Part shown: positions 32,295-41,081 of the stretch, piece by piece
Position numbering within the stretch: the first letter of the stretch is position 1
How the letters are laid out: every line of letters begins with the position of its first letter
DNA from: Ruegeria arenilitoris
GTDB taxonomy: Bacteria > Pseudomonadota > Alphaproteobacteria > Rhodobacterales > Rhodobacteraceae
Length of the DNA: 64,000 nt
Direction: 5' to 3'
Assembly: GCF_013030985.1 (NCBI RefSeq)
Contig: NZ_WPYP01000006.1
Span: 1-64,000, forward strand
Notes under the pieces: generated by a model
What the model saw: the letters and a program-made list of their open reading frames with translations, nothing else
What the model was told of the DNA's origin: nothing
Database searches by the model: none
Position numbers and translations under genes: made by a program

Positions 32295-33428
32295 TCATCG
32301 GAACATCGGCGGGCGCGCGTCTTTCCAGGCGCCGTCCTCATTGCCCGATGCCACAGCCGCGTGCACTGCGGCGATCGACCGGACCCCGTCGGATGCATCA
32401 GGCAGGCCGTCACGGGCCTCACCCCGGATCGCGTCGGCGAGGTCGCAATAGATGTTCGCGACCGCCAGCGGAAACCCTTCGGGATGCGCGATTGCCACGC
32501 GGGACAGGCGCTGCACCTCGTCATGCAGGCCGCCCTCGCCCTTTTCAATGATCTGAGTGCGCCCGCCAACGGGGGTGTAGATCAATTGGTTAGGTTGTTC
32601 CGAAGCCCAACGCAGACCACCGGTTTCGCCAAACACCTGAATGTCGAACCCGTGTTGCCGCCCGATGGCCACTGATGAGGTCCACAGGCGACCCACCGTA
32701 CCGCCCTCCATCCGGAAGTTGATCATGGCGTCGTCTTCCAACTCGCGGCTGGAAATGGTCGAGGCCATGTCGGCGGACAGGGTCTTCACCTCGTCATCGC
32801 AGATGAAGCTGGCCATGTGCAGTGCGTGGATACCGCAATCCGCGAACTGGCCCGAGACACCCGCCATCGCAGGATCATAGCGCCAGCGCACACGCGGGTT
32901 GTCGGCATCGGTGGCGTCGCCGTGGTGGCCGTGGCTGAAATTGGTGACGACCAGACGCACCTTGCCAATTTCGCCCGCCCGCACCATCGCGCGGGCCTGC
33001 CGCACCATCGGATAGGCGGAATAGCAATAGTTGACCGCACAGATTTTGCCCGAGGCCTCGGCCACGCGAACGATCTCTTCGCCCTCTTCCACCGTCATGG
33101 TCATCGGCTTTTCGCAGAGCACATTGAACCCGGCTTCAAGGAACGCCTTGGCAATCTCGAAATGGGTCGAGTTCGGCGTGGCGATCGTTACCAGATCAAT
33201 CCGGTCAGCGCGGTCTTTTTCACCAGCCAGCATTTCCTTCCAGTCGCCATAGGCGCGGTCGGCGACAACGCCCAATCGCTGCGCGTATTCCCGCCCCACG
33301 TCGGGACGGTGATCCAGCGCACCAGCTGCGAATTCGAACATGCCGTCGGCCTGAGCCCCCAGACGGTGTGCCGGTCCAATCTGGCTACCTTCGCCACCAC
33401 CAATCATGCCCCATTTCAGCTTTGCCAT
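32295..33428 (-). CDS. Gfo/Idh/MocA family oxidoreductase
   Basis: This 377-residue NAD(P)-dependent dehydrogenase has a Rossmann start (WGMIGGGEGSQIGPAHR; GGGEGSQIG is a slightly altered GxGxxG), the family motif EKPMTMT (about residues 98-104) and a C-terminal alpha/beta substrate domain with DCGIHALHM. Relatives oxidise inositols, inosamines or other polyols and sugars. It is the second gene after the divergent promoter at 34592, 36 bases after the other dehydrogenase, so the two are co-transcribed. A role in feeding scyllo- or other inositol isomers into the pathway is inferred. Confidence 0.85.
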   Translation of the reverse strand: MAKLKWGMIGGGEGSQIGPAHRLGAQADGMFEFAAGALDHRPDVGREYAQRLGVVADRAYGDWKEMLAGEKDRADRIDLVTIATPNSTHFEIAKAFLEAGFNVLCEKPMTMTVEEGEEIVRVAEASGKICAVNYCYSAYPMVRQARAMVRAGEIGKVRLVVTNFSHGHHGDATDADNPRVRWRYDPAMAGVSGQFADCGIHALHMASFICDDEVKTLSADMASTISSRELEDDAMINFRMEGGTVGRLWTSSVAIGRQHGFDIQVFGETGGLRWASEQPNQLIYTPVGGRTQIIEKGEGGLHDEVQRLSRVAIAHPEGFPLAVANIYCDLADAIRGEARDGLPDASDGVRSIAAVHAAVASGNEDGAWKDARPPMFR

Positions 33429-33464
33429 GGTAATTGTCTCTCTTACATGTTTTGCCGTTTGCGA

Positions 33465-34568
33465 TCAGAAATCGCGGATGCTTTGCCACTGCCGGTGCCG
33501 GGATGACGCCAGCGCCGCAGCGACGACACGGTTGACCTCGTGCCCGTCGTGGAAGGTGGGCCAGATGGGCTTTCCGGTATGGATCGCCTGCAGGAAATCC
33601 TTGGCCTCGATGATGATCTGGTCCTGATATCCGGTGCCGTGGCCCGGACCCTGACAGAAGGGTTCGTAGTCCGGATGCGCCGGGCCGGTCAGGATCTTGG
33701 TAAAGCCGCGCTGCGCCTCGGGGCCTTCATGGCGATAGAACCACAGGGCGTTCTGGTCTTCCTGATCAAACCGCAGCGCACCTTTGGTGCCCGAAACCTC
33801 GTAGGCGTAGCCCATCTTGCGGCCTGTCGCGACACGGCTGACATGGATGTTGCCCATCGCGCCGTTTTCGAACCGGCACATGATCTGCGCTTGATCGTCA
33901 TTGTCCACGGTGCCTCCGGGGCGGGTGTGGTGAACGGTTTCGACCTCGGCCATGACCTCGGCAATCGGCCCCATCAGCGCCAGTGCGCCGTTGATCATGT
34001 GCGGCGCCAGATCGCCCATCGTGCCGTTGGCCATTCCGGTCGTGCGCCACGTGGCCGGGGCCTCGGGGTCGGCATAGAAATCTTCAGTATGCTCGCCCCG
34101 GAACCAGGTGATATCGCCCAATTCGCCCTCGGCGATCAGTTTGCGCGCGTATTGCGTCGCGGGTGTGCGGGCATAGTTGAACCCGACCATATTGGTAACA
34201 CCGGCGGCCTCGGCCGCCGCCGCCATCGCCGCACCATCCGACATCGACGCGCCCAGCGGCTTTTCGCACAGCACCGGCTTGCCCAAGGCGAGGGCCGCTT
34301 CGGCGATTTGACGGTGGGTATTCTGGGGCGACGCGATGACGATGGCCTCGACCGCGGGGTCATTGACCAGCACCCGCCAGTCCTCGGTCGCGCGGCGGAA
34401 CCCGTAAGCCGCCCGATACCGTTCGGCGCTTTCTGGGCTCGAGGCGCAGATCATCTCAAGACGCGGGCGCAGCGCCGTGTTGAACACCGCCCCCACAGCC
34501 GACATGGCGACCGAATGGGCCTTGCCCATATAGCCGCCACCTACGATTCCAATTCCGATTTCAGGCAT
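33465..34568 (-). CDS. Gfo/Idh/MocA family oxidoreductase (inositol or related polyol dehydrogenase)
   Basis: This 367-residue protein shows a nucleotide motif GIVGGGYMGKAHS (residues 6-18), EKPLGAS (about 99-105), and the substrate domain with DLAPHMINGAL. It belongs to the same superfamily as IolG but is only distantly similar to the iolG-type gene at 47 kb. It starts 24 bases from the perfect LacI operator at 34592-34609 and is divergent from iolC, so both directions should be derepressed together. The stereoisomer it acts on is unknown. Confidence 0.85.
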   Translation of the reverse strand: MPEIGIGIVGGGYMGKAHSVAMSAVGAVFNTALRPRLEMICASSPESAERYRAAYGFRRATEDWRVLVNDPAVEAIVIASPQNTHRQIAEAALALGKPVLCEKPLGASMSDGAAMAAAAEAAGVTNMVGFNYARTPATQYARKLIAEGELGDITWFRGEHTEDFYADPEAPATWRTTGMANGTMGDLAPHMINGALALMGPIAEVMAEVETVHHTRPGGTVDNDDQAQIMCRFENGAMGNIHVSRVATGRKMGYAYEVSGTKGALRFDQEDQNALWFYRHEGPEAQRGFTKILTGPAHPDYEPFCQGPGHGTGYQDQIIIEAKDFLQAIHTGKPIWPTFHDGHEVNRVVAAALASSRHRQWQSIRDF

Positions 34569-34591
34569 CTGTTACGGCTCCGAACATATTA

Positions 34592-34609
34592 TTTGCAACC
34601 GGTTGCAAA
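34592..34609. promoter_or_regulatory. LacI-type operator between divergent dehydrogenase and iolC operons
   Basis: TTTGCAACCGGTTGCAAA is a perfect 18-bp palindrome in the 113-base gap between the two divergent units. It gives the best consensus of the four sites and should control both directions. Confidence 0.88.
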
Positions 34610-34681
34610 ATGAGTATCGTGTGAATCGATTCAACGCAAGGTCCAAACTTTGCCGACCCCAGCTTGCCGGAGGAATATGAC

Positions 34682-35662
34682 GTGAGCGCTTTGATAGACG
34701 GCATCAAAGGAAACCGGTTTGCCGTGTTCGGGCGCGCGGGCATGGACATGTTCGCCGATCCCATTGGTGTCAAAAGCGAAGATGCCGATACGTTCCACGC
34801 CGATCTGGGCGGATCGTCGGCCAATATCTGTACGGGTCTGGTCAAGCTGGGCAGTCAGGCGTCGCTGGTCACCTCGGTCTCAGACGATGCAATTGGGCGA
34901 TTCTGCCTGAACCGGCTGCGCCACTATGGCGTCGACACGTCCAATATCCGTGTCGTTGGCGGTGAATACCGCATGTCACTGGCCGTCTATGAAAGCCGGA
35001 TCGAGAATTTCCAGAACGTCATCTATCGCAACGGGGCCGTCGATTTTCAGGTCACCGAAGAGGATATGGACAAGGTCGACTATTCCGCCTTTTCAGCCGT
35101 GATCTCGGCAGGCACCGTCTTTGCCGCCGAACCGTCGCGCAGCGCCACCTTCCGCGCCTTCGACAACGCTCGCACAGCCGGATTGCCGGTGATTTTCGAC
35201 ATCGACTACCGCCCCTATAGCTGGCCCTCGCCCGAGGTGGCCGCCGACGTCCTGTCGCGCGCCGGAGAGGCCAGTGACCTGATCGTCGGCAATGACGAAG
35301 AGTTCGGCTTTATGGCCGGTGGCATCGAAAAAGGCTTCACCAAGGCCAAGGAACTGGCGGAAAAGCCGGGCCGGATCGTCATCTACAAGATGGGCGAACA
35401 GGGTGCGGTGACGCTGGTGGACGGTCAGGAAATCCGCACCGGTATCTTCCCTGTCACCGCCGTCAAACCCAACGGCGCGGGCGACAGTTTCATGGCCGGC
35501 CTGCTGGCGTCAATCGCGGCGGGGCATTCGCTGAAAAATGCGGTCATGCGCGGGTCGGCCTGTGCCTCGATCGTTGTATCACAACCCGGTTGTGCCCAGG
35601 CAATGCCAACAACACAGCAACTGGACGCGTTTCTGGCCGATCATCCCGGCCCGACCACATAG
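34682..35662 (+). CDS. iolC: 5-dehydro-2-deoxygluconokinase IolC (PfkB family)
   Basis: This 326-residue sugar kinase phosphorylates 5-dehydro-2-deoxygluconate in inositol breakdown. PfkB features are FGRAGMDMFADPIG near the N-terminus, DLGGSSANICTGLVKLGSQ, and the ATP/catalytic motif NGAGDSFMAGLLASIAAG (GAGD anion hole, catalytic Asp). GTG 34682 is chosen because GGAGGA (34670-34675) lies 6 bases before it; an upstream TTG at 34664 overlaps that site, and the ATG at 34677 is out of frame. It heads the plus-strand iolC, IolB-like and aldolase operon under the LacI operator. Confidence 0.9.
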   Translation: MSALIDGIKGNRFAVFGRAGMDMFADPIGVKSEDADTFHADLGGSSANICTGLVKLGSQASLVTSVSDDAIGRFCLNRLRHYGVDTSNIRVVGGEYRMSLAVYESRIENFQNVIYRNGAVDFQVTEEDMDKVDYSAFSAVISAGTVFAAEPSRSATFRAFDNARTAGLPVIFDIDYRPYSWPSPEVAADVLSRAGEASDLIVGNDEEFGFMAGGIEKGFTKAKELAEKPGRIVIYKMGEQGAVTLVDGQEIRTGIFPVTAVKPNGAGDSFMAGLLASIAAGHSLKNAVMRGSACASIVVSQPGCAQAMPTTQQLDAFLADHPGPTT

Positions 35663-35671
35663 GAGTCCCTC

Positions 35672-36508
35672 ATGCATATCGCACCCTATGACAATCAGAA
35701 CAAACCCATAGTCGATGCCGGCGACCCGACGGTGCCGCTGAACTATTTCAACATCGTCAAGCTGAAGAAGGGTGAGGCATTCGAGTATCAGGTGCCGGGT
35801 TATGAAACCTGTATCGTCCCCGCCACCGGCAGCGTGGATGTTGACGTCGAGGGCGTTCAATTCGCCAAGCTCGGCAACCGGGGCGAGGATGTCTGGGATG
35901 GCGAACCCGAGGGCGTATATATCCCCGTCGGCGCCAAGGCGCAGATGATCTGCGTGTCGGACGAGACCGAGGTGTTCATCGCGGGCGCCAAGTACGACAA
36001 AGTGCTCGATCCCTTCGACGTCCGCCAGCATGACCTTGTGCAATACGGCAGCGACGACACCAAAACCCATCGCAAGATCAAGCACATCCTCGGGCAAAAA
36101 CAACACGACAAGGTCGGCCGTCTGCTGGTCAGCGAATTGTATACTGTTGGCCAGGGCGGCTGGTCCGGCTTTCCCAGCCACAAGCACGACACCAACCGCC
36201 TGCCGGATGAAAGCCGCCACGACGAGACCTACAACTTCCGCTTCAAACCCAACTGGGGGTCGGGCCTGCAAATGTTGCAGCGAGAGGATAACGAGCCCGG
36301 CGATGCCTATCACATCGTCGATGGCTCAACGATCTGCATCGACAAAGGGTATCACCCCTGCTGCGTGCTGCCGGGATATGAGATGTACTATTTCACCATC
36401 CTCGGCGGTCTCAGCCAGCGCTCACTGGTCCAATATTTCCAACCGACACACGCCTATCAGATCGAAACGATCCCGGGCATCAAAGACATGATCGCGAAAT
36501 TCAAATGA
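35672..36508 (+). CDS. IolB/KduI-like cupin, paralogue of 5-deoxy-glucuronate isomerase
   Basis: This 278-residue bicupin shares the IolB metal-site pattern: PSHKHD (His pair), HDETYNFRF (Glu) and GYHPCCVLPGYEMYYF (His). These align with PSHRHD, EETYYHR and GHHPCGAPYGFEMYYL of the canonical iolB at 39 kb, but the rest differs strongly. It lies 9 bases after iolC and overlaps the aldolase gene by four bases, so the three enzymes act together. It may isomerise a different uronic or deoxyuronic acid, or be a second 5-deoxyglucuronate isomerase. Confidence 0.75.
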   Translation: MHIAPYDNQNKPIVDAGDPTVPLNYFNIVKLKKGEAFEYQVPGYETCIVPATGSVDVDVEGVQFAKLGNRGEDVWDGEPEGVYIPVGAKAQMICVSDETEVFIAGAKYDKVLDPFDVRQHDLVQYGSDDTKTHRKIKHILGQKQHDKVGRLLVSELYTVGQGGWSGFPSHKHDTNRLPDESRHDETYNFRFKPNWGSGLQMLQREDNEPGDAYHIVDGSTICIDKGYHPCCVLPGYEMYYFTILGGLSQRSLVQYFQPTHAYQIETIPGIKDMIAKFK

Positions 36509-37344
36509 CCCTCGTCACGCTGAAAGACGTCCTGACCCCCGCTTTTGAACAAGGTTATGCCGTGGGCGGCCTTGTTACCCTGGGCTGGGAAGACATGCGC
36601 GCCTACGTGGCCGCCGCCGAGGCCGAAAACGCCCCAGTGATCCTGCAGGCCGGCCCCAGCTGCCGCGAACACACGCCGCTGCCCGTTCTGGGCAAGATGT
36701 TCCGTCACTTGGCCGAGAACGCCTCGGTCCCGGTGGTCGCCCATCTGGACCACGGCTATACGTTTGAGGAATGCAAGATCGCGCTCGACAGCGGGTTCAC
36801 ATCGCTGATGTTCGACGGTTCGCGCAAGCCGTTGCAGCAGAACATCGACGAGACCGCCGCGATTGCAGAAATGGCCCATGCAGCCGGAATTTCCTGCGAG
36901 GGTGAGATCGGTTTTGTCGGCTACTCCGGCGGTGAAGGGTCAAACGGAACCGACCCGACCGAGGCCGCGCAGTTCGCGCGGGAGAGCGGCGTGGATGCGA
37001 TGGCCATCTCGGTCGGCAACGTCCATCTGCAGCAAAACAAAGAGGGCGGTCTGGACGAGGGTCGCATCCGTCAGATCGACGCCATGACCGAAGTGCCGCT
37101 GGTGATCCATGGCGGTTCTGGCGTTCCGGTCGAGCAGCGCAAGCGTCTCGCCCGCGAAACCTCGATCTGCAAGTTCAACATCGGGACCGAGCTCCGCATG
37201 GCCTTCGGTGCCGCACTGCGCGAGGCGGTGAACCGCGACCCCGAAAGGTTCGACCGTGTCACCATCCTGAAAGAGACCCACGACCCGGTCGAAGCCGCCG
37301 CGCGCAGCGTGATCCGGGCCTTTGGAGCGCCGCCGCAAATGTAG
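36505..37344 (+). CDS. iolJ: Class II aldolase, IolJ type (6-phospho-5-dehydro-2-deoxygluconate aldolase)
   Basis: This 279-residue zinc-dependent aldolase of the fructose-bisphosphate aldolase II family has the metal motif VVAHLDHGYTFEECKIALDSGFTSLMFDGS (key parts HLDHG and SVMFDGS-like SLMFDGS), CEGEIGFVG (Glu/metal), and IHGGSGVP with KFNIGTEL at the phosphate site. Its partner genes (iolC before, inositol enzymes around) argue that it splits DKGP into DHAP and malonate semialdehyde. Overlap with the IolB-like gene shows translational coupling. Tagatose- or fructose-bisphosphate aldolase activity is the alternative. Confidence 0.85.
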   Translation: MTLVTLKDVLTPAFEQGYAVGGLVTLGWEDMRAYVAAAEAENAPVILQAGPSCREHTPLPVLGKMFRHLAENASVPVVAHLDHGYTFEECKIALDSGFTSLMFDGSRKPLQQNIDETAAIAEMAHAAGISCEGEIGFVGYSGGEGSNGTDPTEAAQFARESGVDAMAISVGNVHLQQNKEGGLDEGRIRQIDAMTEVPLVIHGGSGVPVEQRKRLARETSICKFNIGTELRMAFGAALREAVNRDPERFDRVTILKETHDPVEAAARSVIRAFGAPPQM

Positions 37345-37418
37345 GCCGGTGGCGTCTAGTGCTTTGCCTTCAAAAGGGTTTTCATACTTTCGGCACATTC
37401 TCTGAATAACCGAAGGTT

Positions 37419-38237
37419 ATGGAAACTAGTGCTGCGCGCGATATTAACAGGCTTTTGCGGGGTATCTCGACAAACCATGTCGAGACAGTGCGCGACGCGT
37501 GGCGCACACTTTTGGCGGATCCGAAAGCTTCTGTTCCGGAAATTCAGCAAAAGCTTGCCTCTTCGGCATGGCGGGACAACCCTCCGGGTCCAATGCCCAA
37601 GTATTTTGGCATCCTGCTTGCACTGCTGAGCGAGGTGGATTCCGACGCATTTCGCCAGGAAATCACCCGGCTGAGAAAAGGTAAACTGCACCCAGTCCAT
37701 CGCAGAACCCTAAACCTGATGGCAAAACGTCTGGACGACACGCCGTCGACCTTATTGGCCGGGAACATACCGGTGTTTATTGCCGATGAAGTCGCCGATC
37801 CGCTCCGCATCATTCGAAACCTTCAGCGCTGGAGTAAAACCAACGGCCTGTCGCTTGAGGACGTCACCCGCATAGACGTAATCGCCGCACGGCCCGAGCT
37901 TGACTACCTTGGCAAGTACAACCTGTTCTTCTCGGGGATAGTGCTGACGGCGCCCACAACACCGCCCGAAGGACTGACCAAGTGGTTTGAAACTCTGAGA
38001 AACGAGTTCACATTCTACCACGAGGTTGGTCACCATGTGCACAAACACAGCGAAGGTGGTCAGATAGAAGAACAGGAACAAGAGGCCAATGACTACGCCC
38101 GCGCGATGATACGCAAAGCGCGACCGATCTTAACCGGTATCGGTCGCTGCGTGGGTTGGTTCCTCAAACCATTGCTAGACCGTCTGATCAAATGGTTGAA
38201 GACAAAGGTCCGGCAAGACCATATCAAATCCAATTGA
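37419..38237 (+). CDS. ImmA/IrrE-like zinc metallopeptidase domain protein
   Basis: This 272-residue protein contains HEVGHH at residues 201-206 (HExxH: His201, Glu202, His205) followed by EQEANDYARAMI, where Glu222 would be the third ligand. This is the arrangement of ImmA/IrrE gluzincins. The first 195 residues are helical and unlike known DNA-binding domains. The C-terminus is basic with a hydrophobic stretch (ILTGIGRCVGWFLKPLLD). It lies 74 bases after the aldolase gene, converges with the SDR gene, and has no obvious inositol role. Substrate and function are unknown. Confidence 0.65.
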   Translation: METSAARDINRLLRGISTNHVETVRDAWRTLLADPKASVPEIQQKLASSAWRDNPPGPMPKYFGILLALLSEVDSDAFRQEITRLRKGKLHPVHRRTLNLMAKRLDDTPSTLLAGNIPVFIADEVADPLRIIRNLQRWSKTNGLSLEDVTRIDVIAARPELDYLGKYNLFFSGIVLTAPTTPPEGLTKWFETLRNEFTFYHEVGHHVHKHSEGGQIEEQEQEANDYARAMIRKARPILTGIGRCVGWFLKPLLDRLIKWLKTKVRQDHIKSN

Positions 38238-38240
38238 TGA

Positions 38241-38999
38241 TCAGATCGACCCACCCTCAACCATGAAATTCCCCGCGCTGCACATGGCTGCATCGTCCGA
38301 GGCCAGAAAAACCACCATTCGCGCCACGTAGACAGGGTCAATCGGATCGGGCAGGCATTGGCGGTCGACCTGTTTGGCCAGCGCCTCGGGCGTAACCCAG
38401 AGGTCTTTTTGCCGGTCTGTCATAATCCAGCCGGGCACCACCGTGTTCACACGGATGCGGTGATCACCCAGCTCGCGCGCCATGGTGCGGGTCAGGCCAT
38501 GCACGGCAGATTTGGCGGTGGCATAGGCCGGGAAGCCCGCACCAGCCTCCCACCACGAGTTTGAGCCGAGGTTGACGATGGCCCCACCGCCCCGTTCGAT
38601 CATCGCGGGCGCGACAGATTGGATGGTAAAGAACATGTGGCGGATATTGGTTGCCATACGCTCGTCCCAGTACTCGGGTGTCACTTCGCGCCAGTCGTGC
38701 CGGTCGTCATGGGCCGCGTTGTTGACCAGAACATGTGCGGCGCCCAAATCTTCCGATAGTTGGTCCAAGGCCACGCGCAGCGCCTCAATATCGCGCAGGT
38801 CGCATTGGGCAAAGGCGTGTTCGCCGTCCAGATCCGCCAGTAGCGCATGCCCGGCGTCGGCATTGATGTCCAGAAACCCGACCTTGGCCCCTTGGGCCGC
38901 AAAAGCGCGGACCGTTTCCGCACCGATACCCCCTGCCCCGCCGGTGATGAAGACGGTCTTGCCGTTCAGGCTGGGATAGGTGGCAAAGTCTCGGGTCAT
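38241..38999 (-). CDS. SDR-family oxidoreductase of the inositol locus
   Basis: This 252-residue classical SDR has TGGAGGIGAE (about residues 18-27) for NAD(P), NNAAHDD, NLGSNSWW (catalytic Ser) and an intact YATAKSAV (Tyr and Lys). The C-terminal IDPVYVARMVVFLASDDAAMCS is standard. It overlaps iolB by four bases and is the last gene of the minus-strand transport/catabolic operon. A dehydrogenase for a polyol, inositol or deoxyuronate intermediate is likely, but the substrate is unknown. Confidence 0.85.
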   Translation of the reverse strand: MTRDFATYPSLNGKTVFITGGAGGIGAETVRAFAAQGAKVGFLDINADAGHALLADLDGEHAFAQCDLRDIEALRVALDQLSEDLGAAHVLVNNAAHDDRHDWREVTPEYWDERMATNIRHMFFTIQSVAPAMIERGGGAIVNLGSNSWWEAGAGFPAYATAKSAVHGLTRTMARELGDHRIRVNTVVPGWIMTDRQKDLWVTPEALAKQVDRQCLPDPIDPVYVARMVVFLASDDAAMCSAGNFMVEGGSI

Positions 39000-39802
39000 C
39001 CGTCACGCTCCATGATCCACGCGACCTCGGGGGCCGCAACAAAGCGCCATTTCCGCAGAGGCCCGGCCATGACGTTCAGGTAATACATCTCAAACCCGTA
39101 GGGTGCACCGCAAGGGTGGTGGCCGCGCGGAACGGTCACAACATCGCCATCGGACACGGCCATCGTCTCGTCCAACTGGCCATCATCGGTATAAACCCGC
39201 TGGATACCAAACCCGTTGGCCGGGTTCAGGCGGTGGTAATAGGTTTCTTCCAGATAGGTGATCCGGGGGTAATCATCCTCGTCATGGCGGTGGCTGGGAT
39301 AAGACGACCAGTGGCCGTTCGGCGTGAACACTTCGGTCACCAGCAGGCTGTCGGCATAATCCTCGTTCTCCATCGCGATATTGTTGATATAGCGCGTGTT
39401 CACGCCCTTGCCGCGCTCGGTCAGGGTAATGCCGTCAGGGCCGATGCGCCGGGCCTGATGCTCGCCTTTGCCGGGGGCCGAGCAGACGGCGATGACGCAA
39501 TCGGTTTCGGCGACGGCTTCCCACCCGGTTCCGTTTGGCAGGTACAGGCAATGCGGTGGCGTCTTTTCGAACACGTCCATCCGGTCGCCCAGAACGCCCC
39601 AATCCTGCTCGGCCCCGGTGATCTGCGCCTTGCCTTCGACCATGACCAGGATGACCTCGCGATCGCCTGTATCCTCGGCAGCTTTGTCACCCGCACGCAG
39701 GTGATAAAGGCCGAAGCCGACATATCGCCACCCTGCGCTGGCCGGAGTAATGTCGTGGACCTTGCCGCGGGATCCGAACGGTTTCTTGAGCAGGTCTGCC
39801 AT
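38996..39802 (-). CDS. iolB: 5-deoxy-glucuronate isomerase IolB
   Basis: This 268-residue bicupin converts 5-deoxyglucuronate to 5-dehydro-2-deoxygluconate. The N-terminal ITPASAGWRYVGFGLYHL and C-terminal PSHRHDEDDYPRITYLEETYYHR (key parts PSHRHD and EETYYHR), then PRGHHPCGAPYGFEMYYLNVM (in parts), are classic IolB. ATG 39802 has AAGGAG at good spacing; the frame opens earlier at 39838. It lies between the PhyH and SDR genes in the minus-strand operon. Confidence 0.93.
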   Translation of the reverse strand: MADLLKKPFGSRGKVHDITPASAGWRYVGFGLYHLRAGDKAAEDTGDREVILVMVEGKAQITGAEQDWGVLGDRMDVFEKTPPHCLYLPNGTGWEAVAETDCVIAVCSAPGKGEHQARRIGPDGITLTERGKGVNTRYINNIAMENEDYADSLLVTEVFTPNGHWSSYPSHRHDEDDYPRITYLEETYYHRLNPANGFGIQRVYTDDGQLDETMAVSDGDVVTVPRGHHPCGAPYGFEMYYLNVMAGPLRKWRFVAAPEVAWIMERDG

Positions 39803-39850
39803 GGTGTCGTCTCCTTGACGGGCGGGCGAATGGCCCACCCCAATATTGAT

Positions 39851-41032
39851 TCAGGCAGCTTGCCTTGCCTGCAGGGCCGAAAGCGCCTCGGTCAGTTGCG
39901 CCTCGGTCCAGCCTTCAGTCACCGCCCGGCGCAGGACATCCGCCTGGCTTTCCGGCGCATTGCCCCCGATCGGAGGGTCCGTATCCAGATTGGTCGGGAA
40001 AGGATAGCCTTCGGCGGTGGCCGCAATCGCCGCATCCAGTTCCGACACACTCAGATCGCCGCGCTGTTTCAGTGCAATCAGATGCGGGCACACGGCCCGC
40101 GACATGGCACTGCGATCCACTGCTTCCATCGCGCGCCCGAAGGCCGACGAAATTTGCAGCAGGTTCGCCATGCGGTCGATATCGGCGCTGCTGTTTTCTC
40201 CGGCAGCGTGGAACAGCGCAGGGTTGAAGAACACCGCGTCCCCTTTCGACAGCGGCAGTTGGATGAAATTGTCTTCGAAATGGTCTCGATGCGCGGGATC
40301 GTGAAACGCCAGATAGCCCGATGGATAAAGCTGCGAAAACGGCAGCAGCTTGGTCGGGCCACTTTCCACTGGCATGTCGCAATGAGCAACGGCGCCTTGC
40401 AAGGTCAGCGCCGCAGTCAGGTGGTGGGCATGAGCGGGATACCGGGCGGCGCTGTCAGCGCTTTGAAACCCCAGGTGGTAGTCCCTGTGCGCTTGCTGCG
40501 CCTTACCACCGGGGCGCACCTGATTGACCTGCGCGGTAACCTGATAGTTGGGGCCCAGCCACGCCTCGCAGGCAGCTGCAATCGCGGTGTTTCCGAAATA
40601 CAACGCAAACCCTTCGGGATCGCGCAAACACTGCTTCTGTAGCGCATTCCAAACCCGGTCATTGGCGCCCGAGGCGGCAAAGTGATCACCCTCACCCGCC
40701 CCACTTCGGAGTTCTTCATCGATAATCTGTCGAAACACCTCGGAGGCTCGGTCAATCACAGAGGTGTCCGGATAGGCCCCTTTCAGGGCAATCACGCCGG
40801 CTGATTTGCTAAAAACCCAGCCCCATTCCGCCAGCAAAGCCTGACGCTTGTCCGTCTGCTCCAGCACCGGGCGCAGGGCTTGCATGTCATAGATCGGAAC
40901 GTTCTTTTCAACCGACGCGGCATGGGGCACCGCATCGGCTGAAAGGTTCTGAGAGGTCAACACCTTGAATTCATCCAGATCGCAGGATTCCCGGTCGAAA
41001 TAGCCGACATATCCGAGGTCTTGATGCACCAT
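39851..41032 (-). CDS. Phytanoyl-CoA dioxygenase (PhyH) family Fe(II)/2-oxoglutarate oxygenase
   Basis: This 393-residue putative oxygenase carries the facial triad: HRD (His182 and Asp184 in AHRDYHLGF) and His275 in FNPALFHAAGEN, with Arg287 in ADIDRMANLLQ as the likely 2-oxoglutarate anchor. ATG 41032 is selected by AAGGAG 7 bases upstream, although the frame extends to 41260. It sits between iolE and iolB, so it should be induced with inositol catabolism. A plausible role is oxidative demethylation or hydroxylation of an inositol derivative, inferred only from context. Confidence 0.8.
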   Translation of the reverse strand: MVHQDLGYVGYFDRESCDLDEFKVLTSQNLSADAVPHAASVEKNVPIYDMQALRPVLEQTDKRQALLAEWGWVFSKSAGVIALKGAYPDTSVIDRASEVFRQIIDEELRSGAGEGDHFAASGANDRVWNALQKQCLRDPEGFALYFGNTAIAAACEAWLGPNYQVTAQVNQVRPGGKAQQAHRDYHLGFQSADSAARYPAHAHHLTAALTLQGAVAHCDMPVESGPTKLLPFSQLYPSGYLAFHDPAHRDHFEDNFIQLPLSKGDAVFFNPALFHAAGENSSADIDRMANLLQISSAFGRAMEAVDRSAMSRAVCPHLIALKQRGDLSVSELDAAIAATAEGYPFPTNLDTDPPIGGNAPESQADVLRRAVTEGWTEAQLTEALSALQARQAA

Positions 41033-41081
41033 GATAATCTCCTTTTTCATGGCTTTTGGTGTTGCGCCTTTGCGCGGTGAA

